Shown: positions 25,201 to 33,843, counted from the first letter of the stretch. The stretch is 64,000 bases of DNA from Verrucomicrobiota bacterium (GCA_026397725.1 JAPLUI010000321.1:27763-91762); one strand, 5' to 3'. Numbers and translations: made by a program. Notes: generated from the letters alone by a model not told the origin.

Positions 25201-28139
25201 CGCTGGCGGCAGAGGTCGATGAAGGCGAAGCCGTGGGCGGCGTCGTCGGCAAAGAGGCGGCGCTGATAATTGCTCTCGGCGCTTTCGGCAAAGGCGCGGA
25301 GCGCGTCGTAGATATGTTCCTCAGCCTTTTCCCAGAATTGGGCGGGAATGCCCAAGAGGGCTTCAAGACTCCAGGTGCCGGTATCGACCGGCTGCTGGAG
25401 GATGGCGCGGCGGTCGAGGTTCACAAGTTCCGTCTGCGAGAAGAAGTCGCCCTCGCGTTTACCGACCTTTTTCCACTGGGCGCAGACATCGGCGACAAGG
25501 GCACTGACCTCATCCTCGATCTTGAGCAAGGATCCGGCCTCCCCGGCCAGGCGCATGGTACGGAAAATCTCGCCAAGGAGTTTGGTGAAGAACGGTCGCT
25601 CGGAGGACGGGAACGAGCGCTCTACGAAGCGCAGGAGCAAATCCTCCTCGCCGGGCATCGGCTCGGCGCAGACGATGTTAGAGCGGGTGATGGCGGGGCA
25701 ATCGGCGGGTCGAAGTCCCTGCTTCTGCCAAGCTTTCTGAGCGCGGAGCCAAAGCGCGAGACCTGCGATCTGAGTGGCGCGGGGGTCGATGTCGATGCCG
25801 TGGATGTTGTGTTCAAGGATGAGTTTGGGAATGGAGAGGAGCGAGGGCGTCTCGCCCTCGCAATCAAAGGAGCAGAGGTTGGAGAAGCCGAGAGCGGGAC
25901 GCTCTCGCTCCGTTAGGTTTCGAGGATGAGCGCGGGAATGGAGCGAGGGCGTCCCGCCCTCGATATTCGAAGGAGAAGGAGAGGGAGAGGTTGGAGAAGG
26001 CGAGAGCGGGACGCTCTCGCTCCTTTGAAGAACGAAACTCCCCTCACGCAAGCGGGCTTTGACGGGATTGCGTTCGATGTAGCATCGGCACGCATTCAGA
26101 TGGCGCTGGTTGCGGATGATGCGATCAAAATAGTCCTCCTGCCAGACCGGGCCGGAACTGCCGAGAGTGCGATTGATTTCCTTGGCGGTGAAACTTTTCC
26201 AGGAATGGAGGACTTTGGAAAGGCTCTCGTCCGGGGCGAGCCTGACAAGGACATGGACATGGTTCGGCATAACGACGAAGCAATCCAAGAGATACCGCAG
26301 GCCGTCGAAGTGACGGAGGGCGGTGGCGACGATGCTGGCGACGGCAGGATCCCGGAGAATGCAACGACCGGCACCAGCATCGAGCCATTCGTCGAGTTTG
26401 TCGGAGAATCGGCGGTGAAAATCGTTTTCGGTATCCTCGTCCCATGGCTGTGGGTTTTGTGCGATCCAGAGTTCGCGCTCTTGTTTCCAGGCCTCGAGTT
26501 TCGCCTTGGGTAGGGAGTCGGCCAGGCGCCAGGTGAGGAAGTAGGTGACGGTTTCCTGTTCCCAGTGAGGCAGATGGGTGCGGTGCTTGTGGATGTCTTC
26601 CGAGGGTTTGAGAAAAGGGAGCAAGGGCGTCCCGCCCTCGATATTCAACGGAGAGGTTGGAGAAGGAGAGGTTGGAGAAGACGAGAGCGGGACGCTCTCG
26701 CTCCATTCCCGATAGATGATCTCCAAGAGATCGAAGGCGTAGAGGCCGAAGTGCATGGAGCCGCAGGCGGGATCGATCAAGCGGATCTGGCGCGGATCCT
26801 TGAGCGGACGATGGGCGATGAAGACCGGCTGTTGGAGTTGCTCTTCCTTGGAGAGATTTTCGGGTGGATGTTGCAGGGCGTGGCGGAGGACTGGCCAGAG
26901 GTCGCGGGTGGCGGAATCGTCGGTGGCGACATGGATTTCCAGGATTTTGCCAGCGCCGCCGTTGAGCCATCCTTCGCGCCAGATCAGGCGCTGGATGATG
27001 AACAGGGCGCACCAGAGTTCCAACGCGGTGCCCTGCCACGGGCGAGGTCCTCTTTCCGAGGCTTCAAGCTGGGGATTGCAGACGCGGTCGATGAAACGGC
27101 TGGTGGCATCCCGGGGATCACCGGGCGCGGGCGCTTGCTCAATTTTCTCCATCAACTCATAGCCCTCGATGAGCAGAGCGAAGCGGGCTAACTCTTCGAT
27201 CAGCGGGTTTTCCGGCAGGCGGGAGAAATTGCCACTGCGGGCGACTTCGGCAACCCAGTCGCTTTTCTCGAAGGCAAGTTCCTCGAATGTAGGCGTCACC
27301 AGGAACACATCCATCGGCCGCTTGATCAGATACCGGCAACGGTCCTTGAGTGAGGTTTTGCCCTTGGTCATCTCGTACCAGAGGCGGCCGAGGGAGTTGT
27401 CGGTTAGAAATTCGACGACGTAGCGCGGGGTGAAGAACTGGTTTCTAACGGCCATTTCGCGCGAGTTGCGCGGGGCGGCGGATCCGCCCTGTTTTACATC
27501 GCGCATTTTCCGGCGTTCTTCCGGATCGTTGTAATACTGATAGATCCAGCCGATGGTCTCGTCCTCGGACCAAATGCCGGCGAGTTTGGGATCGTTGATG
27601 CGCCCGAGGGCATCCAACAAAGCGGCGCGGCGCGGCCAGAGCAGAGATGCGGGGTCCGTGCGGTCGAAGAGGATGCCGACCTCACGGCCGATCTCATCAA
27701 AGAGGCATTCCAGATAGAGGCGGTAACCGCCATCGGGCAATTCGATCAAGCCGGGGGCGAGCCCGCCGAATTCCTTGAAGCCGCGGGCGTTGAAGCCGTG
27801 GGAATCGCAGGCGGACACGCATTCCTGCACGATGCCCCGCGCCTCCATCATCTTGAGGGCGGCCAGGCGGTTGAGGAAGGTGAAGGCGGTTTCGCGCAGA
27901 AATCCATCGACGCTTTCGAATTCGCTCTCGCCGCTGGCACGGCGGTGGTGGATGGCCTCGACGATCTTGCGGCGGGTGAGTTTCTCGGAGTCGTCTAACT
28001 GCGGCCCCGGGGCATCGGCGATGGAACCATCGCGGAGGACATCAAAGCGCCCCTCCAGTTGCAGGGCGAATTCCTCCTCCAACCCGCGGCGGAATGCCTG
28101 GGTGGTGTTGGCGAGGAGGTTGCGGGTGTCGCGGTCCAT
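22263..28139 (-). CDS. pglX: BREX adenine methyltransferase PglX with in-frame RAYT insertion
   Basis: 1958 aa from ATG 28139. N-terminal PglX signatures: NQFFTPRYVVEFLTDNSLGR and LWYEMTKGK. Methyltransferase motif I, DPACGSMHFGLYAFDLLE, begins at Asp456, and catalytic NPPF is at 987-990 (YDVALMNPPFGDASL). Between them the continuation ILEHNIHGIDIDPRATQIAG is separated from motif I by about 290 residues that belong to a REP-associated transposase and REP hairpins (about 479-768). A Thr-Glu hexanucleotide-repeat run lies near 1492-1503 and another REP cluster near 1620-1658. Without inserts the protein would be about 1630 aa, long for PglX. The enzyme methylates host DNA in BREX. Whether it still works is open; the inserts fall in loops and keep the frame. 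Confidence 0.9.
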   Translation of the reverse strand: MDRDTRNLLANTTQAFRRGLEEEFALQLEGRFDVLRDGSIADAPGPQLDDSEKLTRRKIVEAIHHRRASGESEFESVDGFLRETAFTFLNRLAALKMMEARGIVQECVSACDSHGFNARGFKEFGGLAPGLIELPDGGYRLYLECLFDEIGREVGILFDRTDPASLLWPRRAALLDALGRINDPKLAGIWSEDETIGWIYQYYNDPEERRKMRDVKQGGSAAPRNSREMAVRNQFFTPRYVVEFLTDNSLGRLWYEMTKGKTSLKDRCRYLIKRPMDVFLVTPTFEELAFEKSDWVAEVARSGNFSRLPENPLIEELARFALLIEGYELMEKIEQAPAPGDPRDATSRFIDRVCNPQLEASERGPRPWQGTALELWCALFIIQRLIWREGWLNGGAGKILEIHVATDDSATRDLWPVLRHALQHPPENLSKEEQLQQPVFIAHRPLKDPRQIRLIDPACGSMHFGLYAFDLLEIIYREWSESVPLSSSPTSPSPTSPLNIEGGTPLLPFLKPSEDIHKHRTHLPHWEQETVTYFLTWRLADSLPKAKLEAWKQERELWIAQNPQPWDEDTENDFHRRFSDKLDEWLDAGAGRCILRDPAVASIVATALRHFDGLRYLLDCFVVMPNHVHVLVRLAPDESLSKVLHSWKSFTAKEINRTLGSSGPVWQEDYFDRIIRNQRHLNACRCYIERNPVKARLREGSFVLQRSESVPLSPSPTSPSPSPSNIEGGTPSLHSRAHPRNLTERERPALGFSNLCSFDCEGETPSLLSIPKLILEHNIHGIDIDPRATQIAGLALWLRAQKAWQKQGLRPADCPAITRSNIVCAEPMPGEEDLLLRFVERSFPSSERPFFTKLLGEIFRTMRLAGEAGSLLKIEDEVSALVADVCAQWKKVGKREGDFFSQTELVNLDRRAILQQPVDTGTWSLEALLGIPAQFWEKAEEHIYDALRAFAESAESNYQRRLFADDAAHGFAFIDLCRQRYDVALMNPPFGDASLPSKPYLDETYGDTKGDVYKAFVECFQARLVPAGFLGIISSRTGFFLGQSEDWRTRVVLRLFRPIALADLGMGVLDAMVEVAAYVLRSLSASETRDLTHSIVPTLEAVVLDKQERFSLPKWQAARDGLKRHQAIAELEHLESEGFIQRCDGDVVRYSPNWKAARSGISAPKPVFPPLVCIRTLADDDKAQAIRCQISQPSPQSTFICDPASFKEVPGSPFAYWTSASIRMLFGQFEQFERADRVARLGMNTADNFRFLRSFWEISPIERKDTWVPFVKGGAYARFYADVPLLVNWKAQGIEMKAWIETRPGCSHWSRRIASAEYYHRPGLTWPLRTSSFSPQAMPSGCIFSVRGYAIIAQPEDLPSLLAFCASSAFDYLFKIMLGRFGFPEFVVGILQKIPMPRLTIDTKRQLNFLSSIPWKTKRSIDTANLTSNAFFLPALLTSTESKLVDRTDTWSRNVRRSNETISNIQSEIDGIAFDLYDLDDDDRAVAKAALATETETETETETATDDAEEEIEEEKDAATADSTMLTADLLAYAIGCAIGRWDLRFATGEKPAPPEPAPFDPLPICPPGMLQNADGLPATPVDVPAEYPLRISWPGILVDDKGHDEDIETRVREVLGVVWSESVPLSSSYSFSSGRVEEGRAGRPLSPEETRAGRPCSDSIIHEACEILGVKTLREFFRKPPAFFAVHLTSHSKGSRQAPIYWPLSSPNGLYTLWLYYPRLTADTLFTALRDFLEPKLQYEEGRAFRIRQDAGPTPAPSQRAEIAEADELVDDLRALRDELKRVAPLFKPDLNDGVILNHAPLWRMIGLPKWRKDCQATWEKLAAGDYDWAHLALHLWPERVIPKCATDRSLAIAHGLEDFFWEEIPRDELPNNQRGRGAKKRSKASEAILEAEEETPTVENEDSTQGTGKWRKKKVSTEELQQLIATHTSHAVKAALEALATAPTSGGSKKARKAHN
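23167..23282. repeat. REP hairpin cluster in the 3' part of pglX
   Basis: Three perfect short hairpins: CAAGGGCGTCCCGCCCTTG (23170-23188), GAGGGCGTCCCGCCCTC (23204-23220) and CGAGAGCGGGACGCTCTCG (23259-23277). They are the same REP family as around the RAYT at 25.8-26.7 kb. The whole block is translated in the pglX frame as SESVPLSSSYSFSSGRVEEG and on to TRAGRPCS, between REVLGVVW and SDSIIHEACE, which look like one interrupted native segment. Confidence 0.85.
23632..23664. repeat. Hexanucleotide repeat in pglX
   Basis: Five or more tandem copies of TCGGTT/TCGGTC on the plus strand encode an alternating Thr-Glu run in PglX, followed by an acidic EEEIEEEKD stretch. The six-base unit changes protein length without shifting frame, so any copy-number variation would alter a linker rather than switch the gene off. 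Confidence 0.8.
25836..26706 (-). mobile_element. REP-associated tyrosine transposase (RAYT) with flanking REPs
   Basis: About 195 codons (roughly 26620-26024) encode an IS200-like Y1 transposase: LPHWEQETVTYFLTWRLAD, the HUH motif MPNHVHVLV (His627 and His629 in pglX numbering), WQEDYFDRIIRNQRH with the presumed nucleophile Tyr670, and CYIERNPVKARL. This matches TnpA-REP proteins. Six REP hairpins of two types alternate around it: CGAGAGCGGGACGCTCTCG at 26682-26700, 26001-26019 and 25889-25907; CGAGGGCGTCCCGCCCTCG or a variant at 26622-26640, 25944-25962 and 25842-25860. The transposase has the same strand and frame as pglX and no separate stop, so it is expressed only as an internal part of the PglX frame unless it has its own start. 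Confidence 0.88.
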
Positions 28140-28233
28140 TTTTGGGAAAAAGCTGAAAACTGAAATGCTGAAATTAGAGGAAGACAGAAGACTTGGAGAC
28201 AGAAGAAAAGAGGGGTGGATACGAAGTGGAGGT

Positions 28234-28677
28234 TTATGGGATGCTGTTAGAAATCGCGTTGAAGATCTCGAGTTTCAGGGATTCATCGTCTTCGTCGTGG
28301 TTGAGAATCGCCGTAATCCAACGGCCGAGAAGATTTTTCGAGATGTTACCAGCCGCCACATGATAGCTGATGTTCTCCGCCTCGCGCATGAATTGACCGA
28401 CACAGTACATGTAGCCGTTGTAGAGCAACATCTGGGCGCACAGGGTGATGGCGATCCGCTTATTGCCATCCTGAAAGCAGTGAAACTTGCAGGCGCAAAA
28501 AAACAGGTGGGTCAGCTTTTCTTCCAAGGTGGGGTAGTAGTCGTCGTTCTGAATGTGCTCCAGCACGCCCATGAGGGCTGATAGATCGATCGCACCCAGA
28601 GCACCCCCGCCGCTAACTGCAACGGTTTTGGCGTGCACCTCGACGGCTGTCTCGATGGTTAGGTAACGGTAGGTCAT
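28234..28677 (-). CDS. Fic/Doc-family protein in BREX operon
   Basis: 147 aa from ATG 28677, whose A is the last base of the preceding TGA stop, so translation is coupled to the HTH gene. The Fic core motif is FHCFQDGNKRIA, which has the HxFx(D)GNKR pattern of Doc-type proteins (kinase or AMP-transferase toxins acting on EF-Tu or similar targets). Earlier, ALGAIDLSALMGVLEHIQND is typical of Doc. No inhibitory (S/T)xxxE(G/N) helix is obvious. It sits between brxC and pglX; likely toxin half of a toxin-antitoxin pair or a BREX-linked effector. Confidence 0.82.
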   Translation of the reverse strand: MTYRYLTIETAVEVHAKTVAVSGGGALGAIDLSALMGVLEHIQNDDYYPTLEEKLTHLFFCACKFHCFQDGNKRIAITLCAQMLLYNGYMYCVGQFMREAENISYHVAAGNISKNLLGRWITAILNHDEDDESLKLEIFNAISNSIP

Positions 28678-29702
28678 CACTCGCGTTCTTTAAGGCGTTT
28701 CATCACGTCCTTGGCCTGTTCGAGGCGCTTGGAGAGCTCCATGCTTTTCTCGCCGATGAATCGTTCGAATTCGGCAGGGGGCAGCGGCGTCACGTATTGG
28801 GAGAGTTGGAGATGAAGCGCGTCTCTGAAGGCAAGGTCACGACTGGCCATCTTGTTACGGGCCTTTTCGATGAGGGGCCGCCAATGCGGGAGAGTTTCAA
28901 AGCTCCGAAACAGGGCATCGACCTCCGCAGCAGTCAGCATCCGTCCCTTCGTCGTGCAGGCGGCCCGCAATTCCTCGGCGAACCCGCACTCGTAGGAGGC
29001 GATGAGGTCGAGCACCTCGGAGTAGAAGGTATCCTGCACCTTGTCCTTCTCGTGCAAACTCAGGATTTTCCGGTATTCCTTGGATTCCTCTTTGAAAATG
29101 CTCACGTAGATGCGGTCCGTGTAAACCGCATATTTGAAATTCCCCATGGCCACGCAGTCCTTGAGGGCGGCGGCGAACTGCTTCCGGTAATTGTCCTCAA
29201 TAAAGGAGGAGTGGATGAAATCCTCGTCCCGCTGGTTGATGTATTTGGTCCCGCCGCCGGTTCGCCGGTTGATCGTGTCGATGACGATGTCCAGAATCAG
29301 ACTGCGGACGAGTCCGGCCCGGTGGCTTTCCGTCATGAGCATGGCCAAATTCAGGAATGCGCGGAAATCGAAAACGCCAAGCTGTGGGGATTTGGTGATG
29401 TTCGCGAAATCTGTTTCGTGAACATCCATGGCCCGAAGCGCCAACTTGAACGATTTCAATGACTTACCCTTCAAAAGCGCATACCCGTTTTTTTTCAATT
29501 CCTCTCCGTTTTTTTCCAGATAATTGTCCACGGTGCGGGGGGTGATCTCGAAGAACGAGGCCACTTGTTCCTTAAGTAGTACGGTCCGCCCTTCAAAGGG
29601 AATCCCTTGAATCCCAGCCGCTTTCTCGATTTCCTTGAGGGCGTAGGGATTGTTGAGGATGTTCTGGCGGTCGATTTCAGAGGTGGTCAGGTCCTTTTTC
29701 AT
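28677..29702 (-). CDS. HTH DNA-binding protein paired with Fic/Doc
   Basis: 341 aa. Near residues 40-70, LLKEQVASFFEITPRTVDNY reads as a helix-turn-helix, and LEKNGEELKKNGYALLKGKS follows, as in RhuM/KilA-N-associated DNA-binding proteins. A basic helical C-terminus ends in EQAKDVMKRLKERE. Its stop overlaps the Fic start (TGATG), so it is probably the antitoxin and autoregulator of that protein. brxC stops only 22 bases upstream of its start, so the pair is inside the BREX transcript. Confidence 0.7.
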   Translation of the reverse strand: MKKDLTTSEIDRQNILNNPYALKEIEKAAGIQGIPFEGRTVLLKEQVASFFEITPRTVDNYLEKNGEELKKNGYALLKGKSLKSFKLALRAMDVHETDFANITKSPQLGVFDFRAFLNLAMLMTESHRAGLVRSLILDIVIDTINRRTGGGTKYINQRDEDFIHSSFIEDNYRKQFAAALKDCVAMGNFKYAVYTDRIYVSIFKEESKEYRKILSLHEKDKVQDTFYSEVLDLIASYECGFAEELRAACTTKGRMLTAAEVDALFRSFETLPHWRPLIEKARNKMASRDLAFRDALHLQLSQYVTPLPPAEFERFIGEKSMELSKRLEQAKDVMKRLKERE

Positions 29703-29724
29703 GGGAAATAGTCGTTTCGGGATT

Positions 29725-32700
29725 TTACTGGATCAAAATCCGTTTCCCTTCGGCGAGTTGCTTTTCGCATTCCTCACGGAGGGCGGCGATGGCGGTGTCG
29801 AGCTGTTCAGTGGTTTCGATGCCACCGGAGAAGAACGAGTTCACGTCGAGGCGGACGAGGCGCTTGCCATCCAACAGGCCGAGCATTTCCTGGATGACCT
29901 TCTGGGTGCGGCCTGGGCAGGCGTCGGTGTCGGCACGCAGCAAGGCGATGCCGGTGCCGGCCGACGCAGGAGTGGCGCAAGCTTCCAGCGGTGCGATCAA
30001 GCGGACGCGTTGGTCATCGGCGAGTTCCTCCCAACCAGGCACCCCGGCGACTTTTTTCAAGGCGGCGGTGTAGGCACTTGAGCGTTGTTCCGAGGCGGCG
30101 GTGTGGCGGCGGAGGTATTCCGCTCTCAGCGCGGAAGCTTGCTGCCCGATGGCGGCGAGTTCCTTGTAGAAGGTCTCGCGGGCGAGGAGGTCACCGAGTT
30201 CTTCCGCACGGGAGGAGAAGTCTGGATCAAGATCGGCCTCGTTTTGGAGGACGGGCCATTCGTCACGCAGGACGGCACGGGCGTTGCCGAGGGCGAGCAA
30301 GGCCGGCTCGGTGAGTGTTTCGGTGAGATCGGCGGCACGCTTGCGCGACTCCTTGAGCTGTTTGTGGCCGGCACTGAATGACAGGATGGTCTGCTCTTCC
30401 GATCCGGAGCGAACCGATTTGAGCAGATCCACCGCTTCATGGATCACAGAGGCACCTGGGAGGCGATTGGCGAGGAGCAGCTTGTGGGTGGTGGAGAGGT
30501 CTTCCTCGGGAGTGGCACAGGCTTTGCGGATCTCCGTCGCAACGGCGCCTTGGCTGGCGATGTCCGGCATTTCATGGCCGAACACATCCTTGAAGGCATC
30601 ATTTGCTTCCACCAGCTTGGAGAAATCAAAGGCCACTTTTGGCCAGAAGGTGGCGCTCTTGAAGGTGTTGTTATTGCCGAAGAGGACACGTGCCTCTGCG
30701 GAGACAGCAGTCTCGACGACCTTGCCTTGGGAGGTGGCCTCAATTTGGCCGGCACGGAGCAGGCAGGCGATGAACAAGCGGACGACATCGAAGTCCCAGC
30801 CGTGGGGCTCCTTGGCAAACTCCTCTGTTAGATAGCGCCCCGTGGCGGACTCGCCATAACTCGCACGGTTTTTGATGCGGGCCAGGATTTCGGCCAGCGG
30901 CCCGGAATCCGTGCAGAGAATCGTCTGACCACTCTCATCGCGCAGCAGGTTCAACTTGGCATAGACGGGCGTGAGGCCGTGGAGATTGACCGCGGAGAGG
31001 ATGGAATCGAGGTCCTGTTTCGTGACACGGGCGGCTCCTTCAGCATAGCGGTCAAAGACTTCCGGCAGGACGACGCTGAGGGTGCTTTCTGTTACCTTTC
31101 CAACTTCCGTGGCATTGTCGCCAGGACTGCGGTCATTGCCATGAAACCAAATGGTTCCACCAAGAAGTGATTCGCGGATCAAGCGACGCAGTTCGTCGCT
31201 GTGGCGGCCCAGGCGTTTCTTCTCATCAGAAACCAGGGCGAGTTCATCGCGGGTGCGGGCTCCGCGCTCCTTGGCGCCGATGATTTGTTTCGAGCGGAAC
31301 ACTTCAGTGAGATGGTGGTCCACCTTGTCGGCGAGGCGGGCAACCCAAAACACCGACTTGGTTTCCACCTTGCTGCGCTGGCGCATCTCGGCGGACTCGG
31401 ATTGATAGTGGCTGTCGTCGGCAGTGAGCGCGAGATGGAACGGGATGTCACCGTCTTGCTGTACAGGGCGGTTGTTCAGGAACAGGGCGGCCTTGAAGAG
31501 CTTGGTGTCGAGAAATTGATGCTGAGGCTGCGGAGCCCAGAGCTTGCCAACGGTGTCCCGCAGGAGTTCGTTCTCATCGGCGGGTTTCGGCTGGAAGATG
31601 TCGCGCTGCCGCTCCCAATCGTCCTCGGCGGGACTGGGGATGCGGTAGCCATCGTCCCCAAGACGGATGGATTTGGCCTTGGTCAGCGATTCGAGAGCGG
31701 TCTTGACCTCGGTCAGGCACGAATCGGCATCGACTGCGGTATGCATGCAGGCGGCGATGTTCTCCGCCGTGCGGTGGATGCTTTTGACAAACTGGAGCAG
31801 ACAAATCGCTTTCGCCACGGGCGCGGCCAAGGGATGATCGACCTGTTTGGCGATGTCGCTGATTTTTCCGCGGAGTTCGCTGGGGATGTTGCCGGAAACC
31901 AGATCATAGATTTGATCGATGCGGGCGAGCGTGCCGACCGGTGCCTCGGCCAGCGCCACGTCCGGATGAATGAGGAGCTGTTGGGCGAGCTTGATGATGG
32001 TGCGGTTGGCGCCGCCGACGTGGTGGCTGGCACCACTCTGGGTGCGCAGACCGGACACCACATTGATGATCAGTCCGATCTGATAGGGCAACAGCGGATA
32101 GAGCGAGATGAAGCTTTCTCCGGTGAGTTCCGGAAGGCGGATGTCCGCACTGATGGCGGTGCATTGCGAGAGTTTGCCACGGTGGGCATCGAAGAGCGTG
32201 CGGAGAGCCACCTCACCTTCGGCGTTCTTCGATAGGATGCGGCGGCTGGTGACTTCGGAAATGTCGGCAGGTTCGAGGTGTACCTGAAGTGGGAAGCGGT
32301 CCATCAGTTTCGGCAACTCGATCCGGCGGTCATCCATTCCGCCAACGATCTCGGTGAGCTTTTCCTGGGAAGTGACGACCAGCCACATCTTGCCGCGACC
32401 GATGCGGCCGAGATTTTGAACCAGCGCCTGGAGATCGAGCATCTTCTGCACGTCGCGGGCCACGAACTGACCGACTTCGTCGATGACAAAGACGAGGTTG
32501 CGGCCCGGGCGGCGGCGGTTCATGAGATCCTTGCAACGTTCTGCCAGAAGCCCCGGGGTCATGTCCGCCCGATTCTGGGCACCTTTCACCCATGAATCCG
32601 GCGAGGAATAGGTGGCGGGTTCCAGCTCATGGAAGACTTGGGAGGCTCGGTTCAGCGCAAATGAGATCTTGGCCTTTTCATGATCCCAGTCCTTGCCGAT

Positions 32701-33264
32701 TATTTTCTGATAGGTGTTCTTGAAAAAATCGAGACGGCCCTCGGATTCGAGGTCGATTTCAAGCTGGGCGATGTCGAGGTGGCCGGAGTAGCCGAGGTAG
32801 GTAACGAAGCACTTGTGGGTGATCTCCGTCATGCTTTGATTCGCCGTGCGCACACCACGGTCGGTGGAGACATCGAAGATGACGGCGTCGGTGGGGATGT
32901 GCTCGGTGATCTGTGTTAGCAGGACACCGAGTTTCTTGCTGTCGGCACGGCGGTCGGCCAGCATCTTGGCCGCCGAGGTTCCGAGAATGTCGCGGGCGGC
33001 CAACGCCAGGCCGAGGTTTTTTGCGAAGCTGGATTTTCCCGATCCGAAGAAACCAGAGACCCAGATGCCGATGTTTTCGTGAGGATTGGCCGGGGTCTCG
33101 TTGTATTTTTCGAGGATCTTAAGATAATGGCCGAGAATGGAGTCGGTGATGACGTATTCCCGAAGCTCATCCTGGATCAGCGTCTCATCGGTCTGATCGA
33201 CCTTGATGACTTCCTCGATGTTGCGGTTTGCTTCGCGGGCTAACAGTTCTTTGATGGCGGACAT
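29725..33264 (-). CDS. brxC: BREX protein BrxC (large P-loop ATPase)
   Basis: 1179 aa, a normal BrxC length. N-terminus MSAIKELLAREANRNIEEVI leads into the conserved VKGFFGSGKSS-like Walker A here written GIWVSGFFGSGKSSFAKN (GSGKS at 74-78). LVFVIDEVGQFVARDVQKM is the Walker B/sensor block. BrxC is an essential BREX ATPase thought to couple DNA recognition to restriction, working with BrxB and PglX/PglZ. The gene begins three bases after the brxB stop. Confidence 0.95.
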   Translation of the reverse strand: MSAIKELLAREANRNIEEVIKVDQTDETLIQDELREYVITDSILGHYLKILEKYNETPANPHENIGIWVSGFFGSGKSSFAKNLGLALAARDILGTSAAKMLADRRADSKKLGVLLTQITEHIPTDAVIFDVSTDRGVRTANQSMTEITHKCFVTYLGYSGHLDIAQLEIDLESEGRLDFFKNTYQKIIGKDWDHEKAKISFALNRASQVFHELEPATYSSPDSWVKGAQNRADMTPGLLAERCKDLMNRRRPGRNLVFVIDEVGQFVARDVQKMLDLQALVQNLGRIGRGKMWLVVTSQEKLTEIVGGMDDRRIELPKLMDRFPLQVHLEPADISEVTSRRILSKNAEGEVALRTLFDAHRGKLSQCTAISADIRLPELTGESFISLYPLLPYQIGLIINVVSGLRTQSGASHHVGGANRTIIKLAQQLLIHPDVALAEAPVGTLARIDQIYDLVSGNIPSELRGKISDIAKQVDHPLAAPVAKAICLLQFVKSIHRTAENIAACMHTAVDADSCLTEVKTALESLTKAKSIRLGDDGYRIPSPAEDDWERQRDIFQPKPADENELLRDTVGKLWAPQPQHQFLDTKLFKAALFLNNRPVQQDGDIPFHLALTADDSHYQSESAEMRQRSKVETKSVFWVARLADKVDHHLTEVFRSKQIIGAKERGARTRDELALVSDEKKRLGRHSDELRRLIRESLLGGTIWFHGNDRSPGDNATEVGKVTESTLSVVLPEVFDRYAEGAARVTKQDLDSILSAVNLHGLTPVYAKLNLLRDESGQTILCTDSGPLAEILARIKNRASYGESATGRYLTEEFAKEPHGWDFDVVRLFIACLLRAGQIEATSQGKVVETAVSAEARVLFGNNNTFKSATFWPKVAFDFSKLVEANDAFKDVFGHEMPDIASQGAVATEIRKACATPEEDLSTTHKLLLANRLPGASVIHEAVDLLKSVRSGSEEQTILSFSAGHKQLKESRKRAADLTETLTEPALLALGNARAVLRDEWPVLQNEADLDPDFSSRAEELGDLLARETFYKELAAIGQQASALRAEYLRRHTAASEQRSSAYTAALKKVAGVPGWEELADDQRVRLIAPLEACATPASAGTGIALLRADTDACPGRTQKVIQEMLGLLDGKRLVRLDVNSFFSGGIETTEQLDTAIAALREECEKQLAEGKRILIQ

Positions 33265-33267
33265 GGC

Positions 33268-33843
33268 TCAGAAAATGCGGGGTCTGTAGTTCGGGTCCGG
33301 ATCAAGGGCTCCCATGAAGCTGAGGCCGGTGGGACCATCGAGATCGCCGGGGTAGAAGAGGACGGCTGGGACGTTGAGGCGTCCTTTGAGTTGCTCTAGC
33401 AGAGCGTGGCTGCGGTAAACCGGAAAGAGGGCACCGGTGCGGGTGAGCAGAACCACATCCTTGATTGGGGATTGGTCGTCGGGAAGCCGGGCGGCTACCA
33501 GGTCCACCAGCGGGCAGGAGTCTCCGAGAATCCCGTGGATGGTGTCCACCATGGTTGCGACGCCTGTCGAGGCTTCGGTTTCCAACAGGTCTTCGATGGT
33601 GATGCCCTCGGATTCAATGGCGGCGCTGAGGCATTCAGCAAGCGAGATTCGAGTCACGCGTTTGCCCACGTTTTCCAAGCGGGTGACAAGCATGTCGATT
33701 TCCACACGAAGGTCGAACTCCACCTCGGGCGAATAGCGGAAGATCGCGTACGGCATGTCATGGTAAGCACTCAGCTTCGCCCGTGGGTCCGGGCTGGCTA
33801 AGACGGGTTCGATATCGACTTTGAGGCGCTCTTTCCAGTTCAT
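33268..33843 (-). CDS. brxB: BREX protein BrxB (DUF1788)
   Basis: 191 aa from ATG 33843, overlapping the brxA stop by four bases (ATGA). Family features: YAIFRYSPEVEFDLRVEIDM, GVATMVDTIHGILGDSCPLV and VVLLTRTGALFPVYRSHALL, then VLFYPGD near the C-terminus, typical of DUF1788. BrxB is a small core component whose absence abolishes both BREX methylation and defence. Precedes brxC directly. Confidence 0.93.
   Translation of the reverse strand: MNWKERLKVDIEPVLASPDPRAKLSAYHDMPYAIFRYSPEVEFDLRVEIDMLVTRLENVGKRVTRISLAECLSAAIESEGITIEDLLETEASTGVATMVDTIHGILGDSCPLVDLVAARLPDDQSPIKDVVLLTRTGALFPVYRSHALLEQLKGRLNVPAVLFYPGDLDGPTGLSFMGALDPDPNYRPRIF

Noticed and set aside
25836..26706. RAYT insertion as an assembly chimera
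   Set aside because: Frame is kept over the whole insert, REPs are ordered, and the same REP family recurs at 23.2 kb; still, read support was not available to me.
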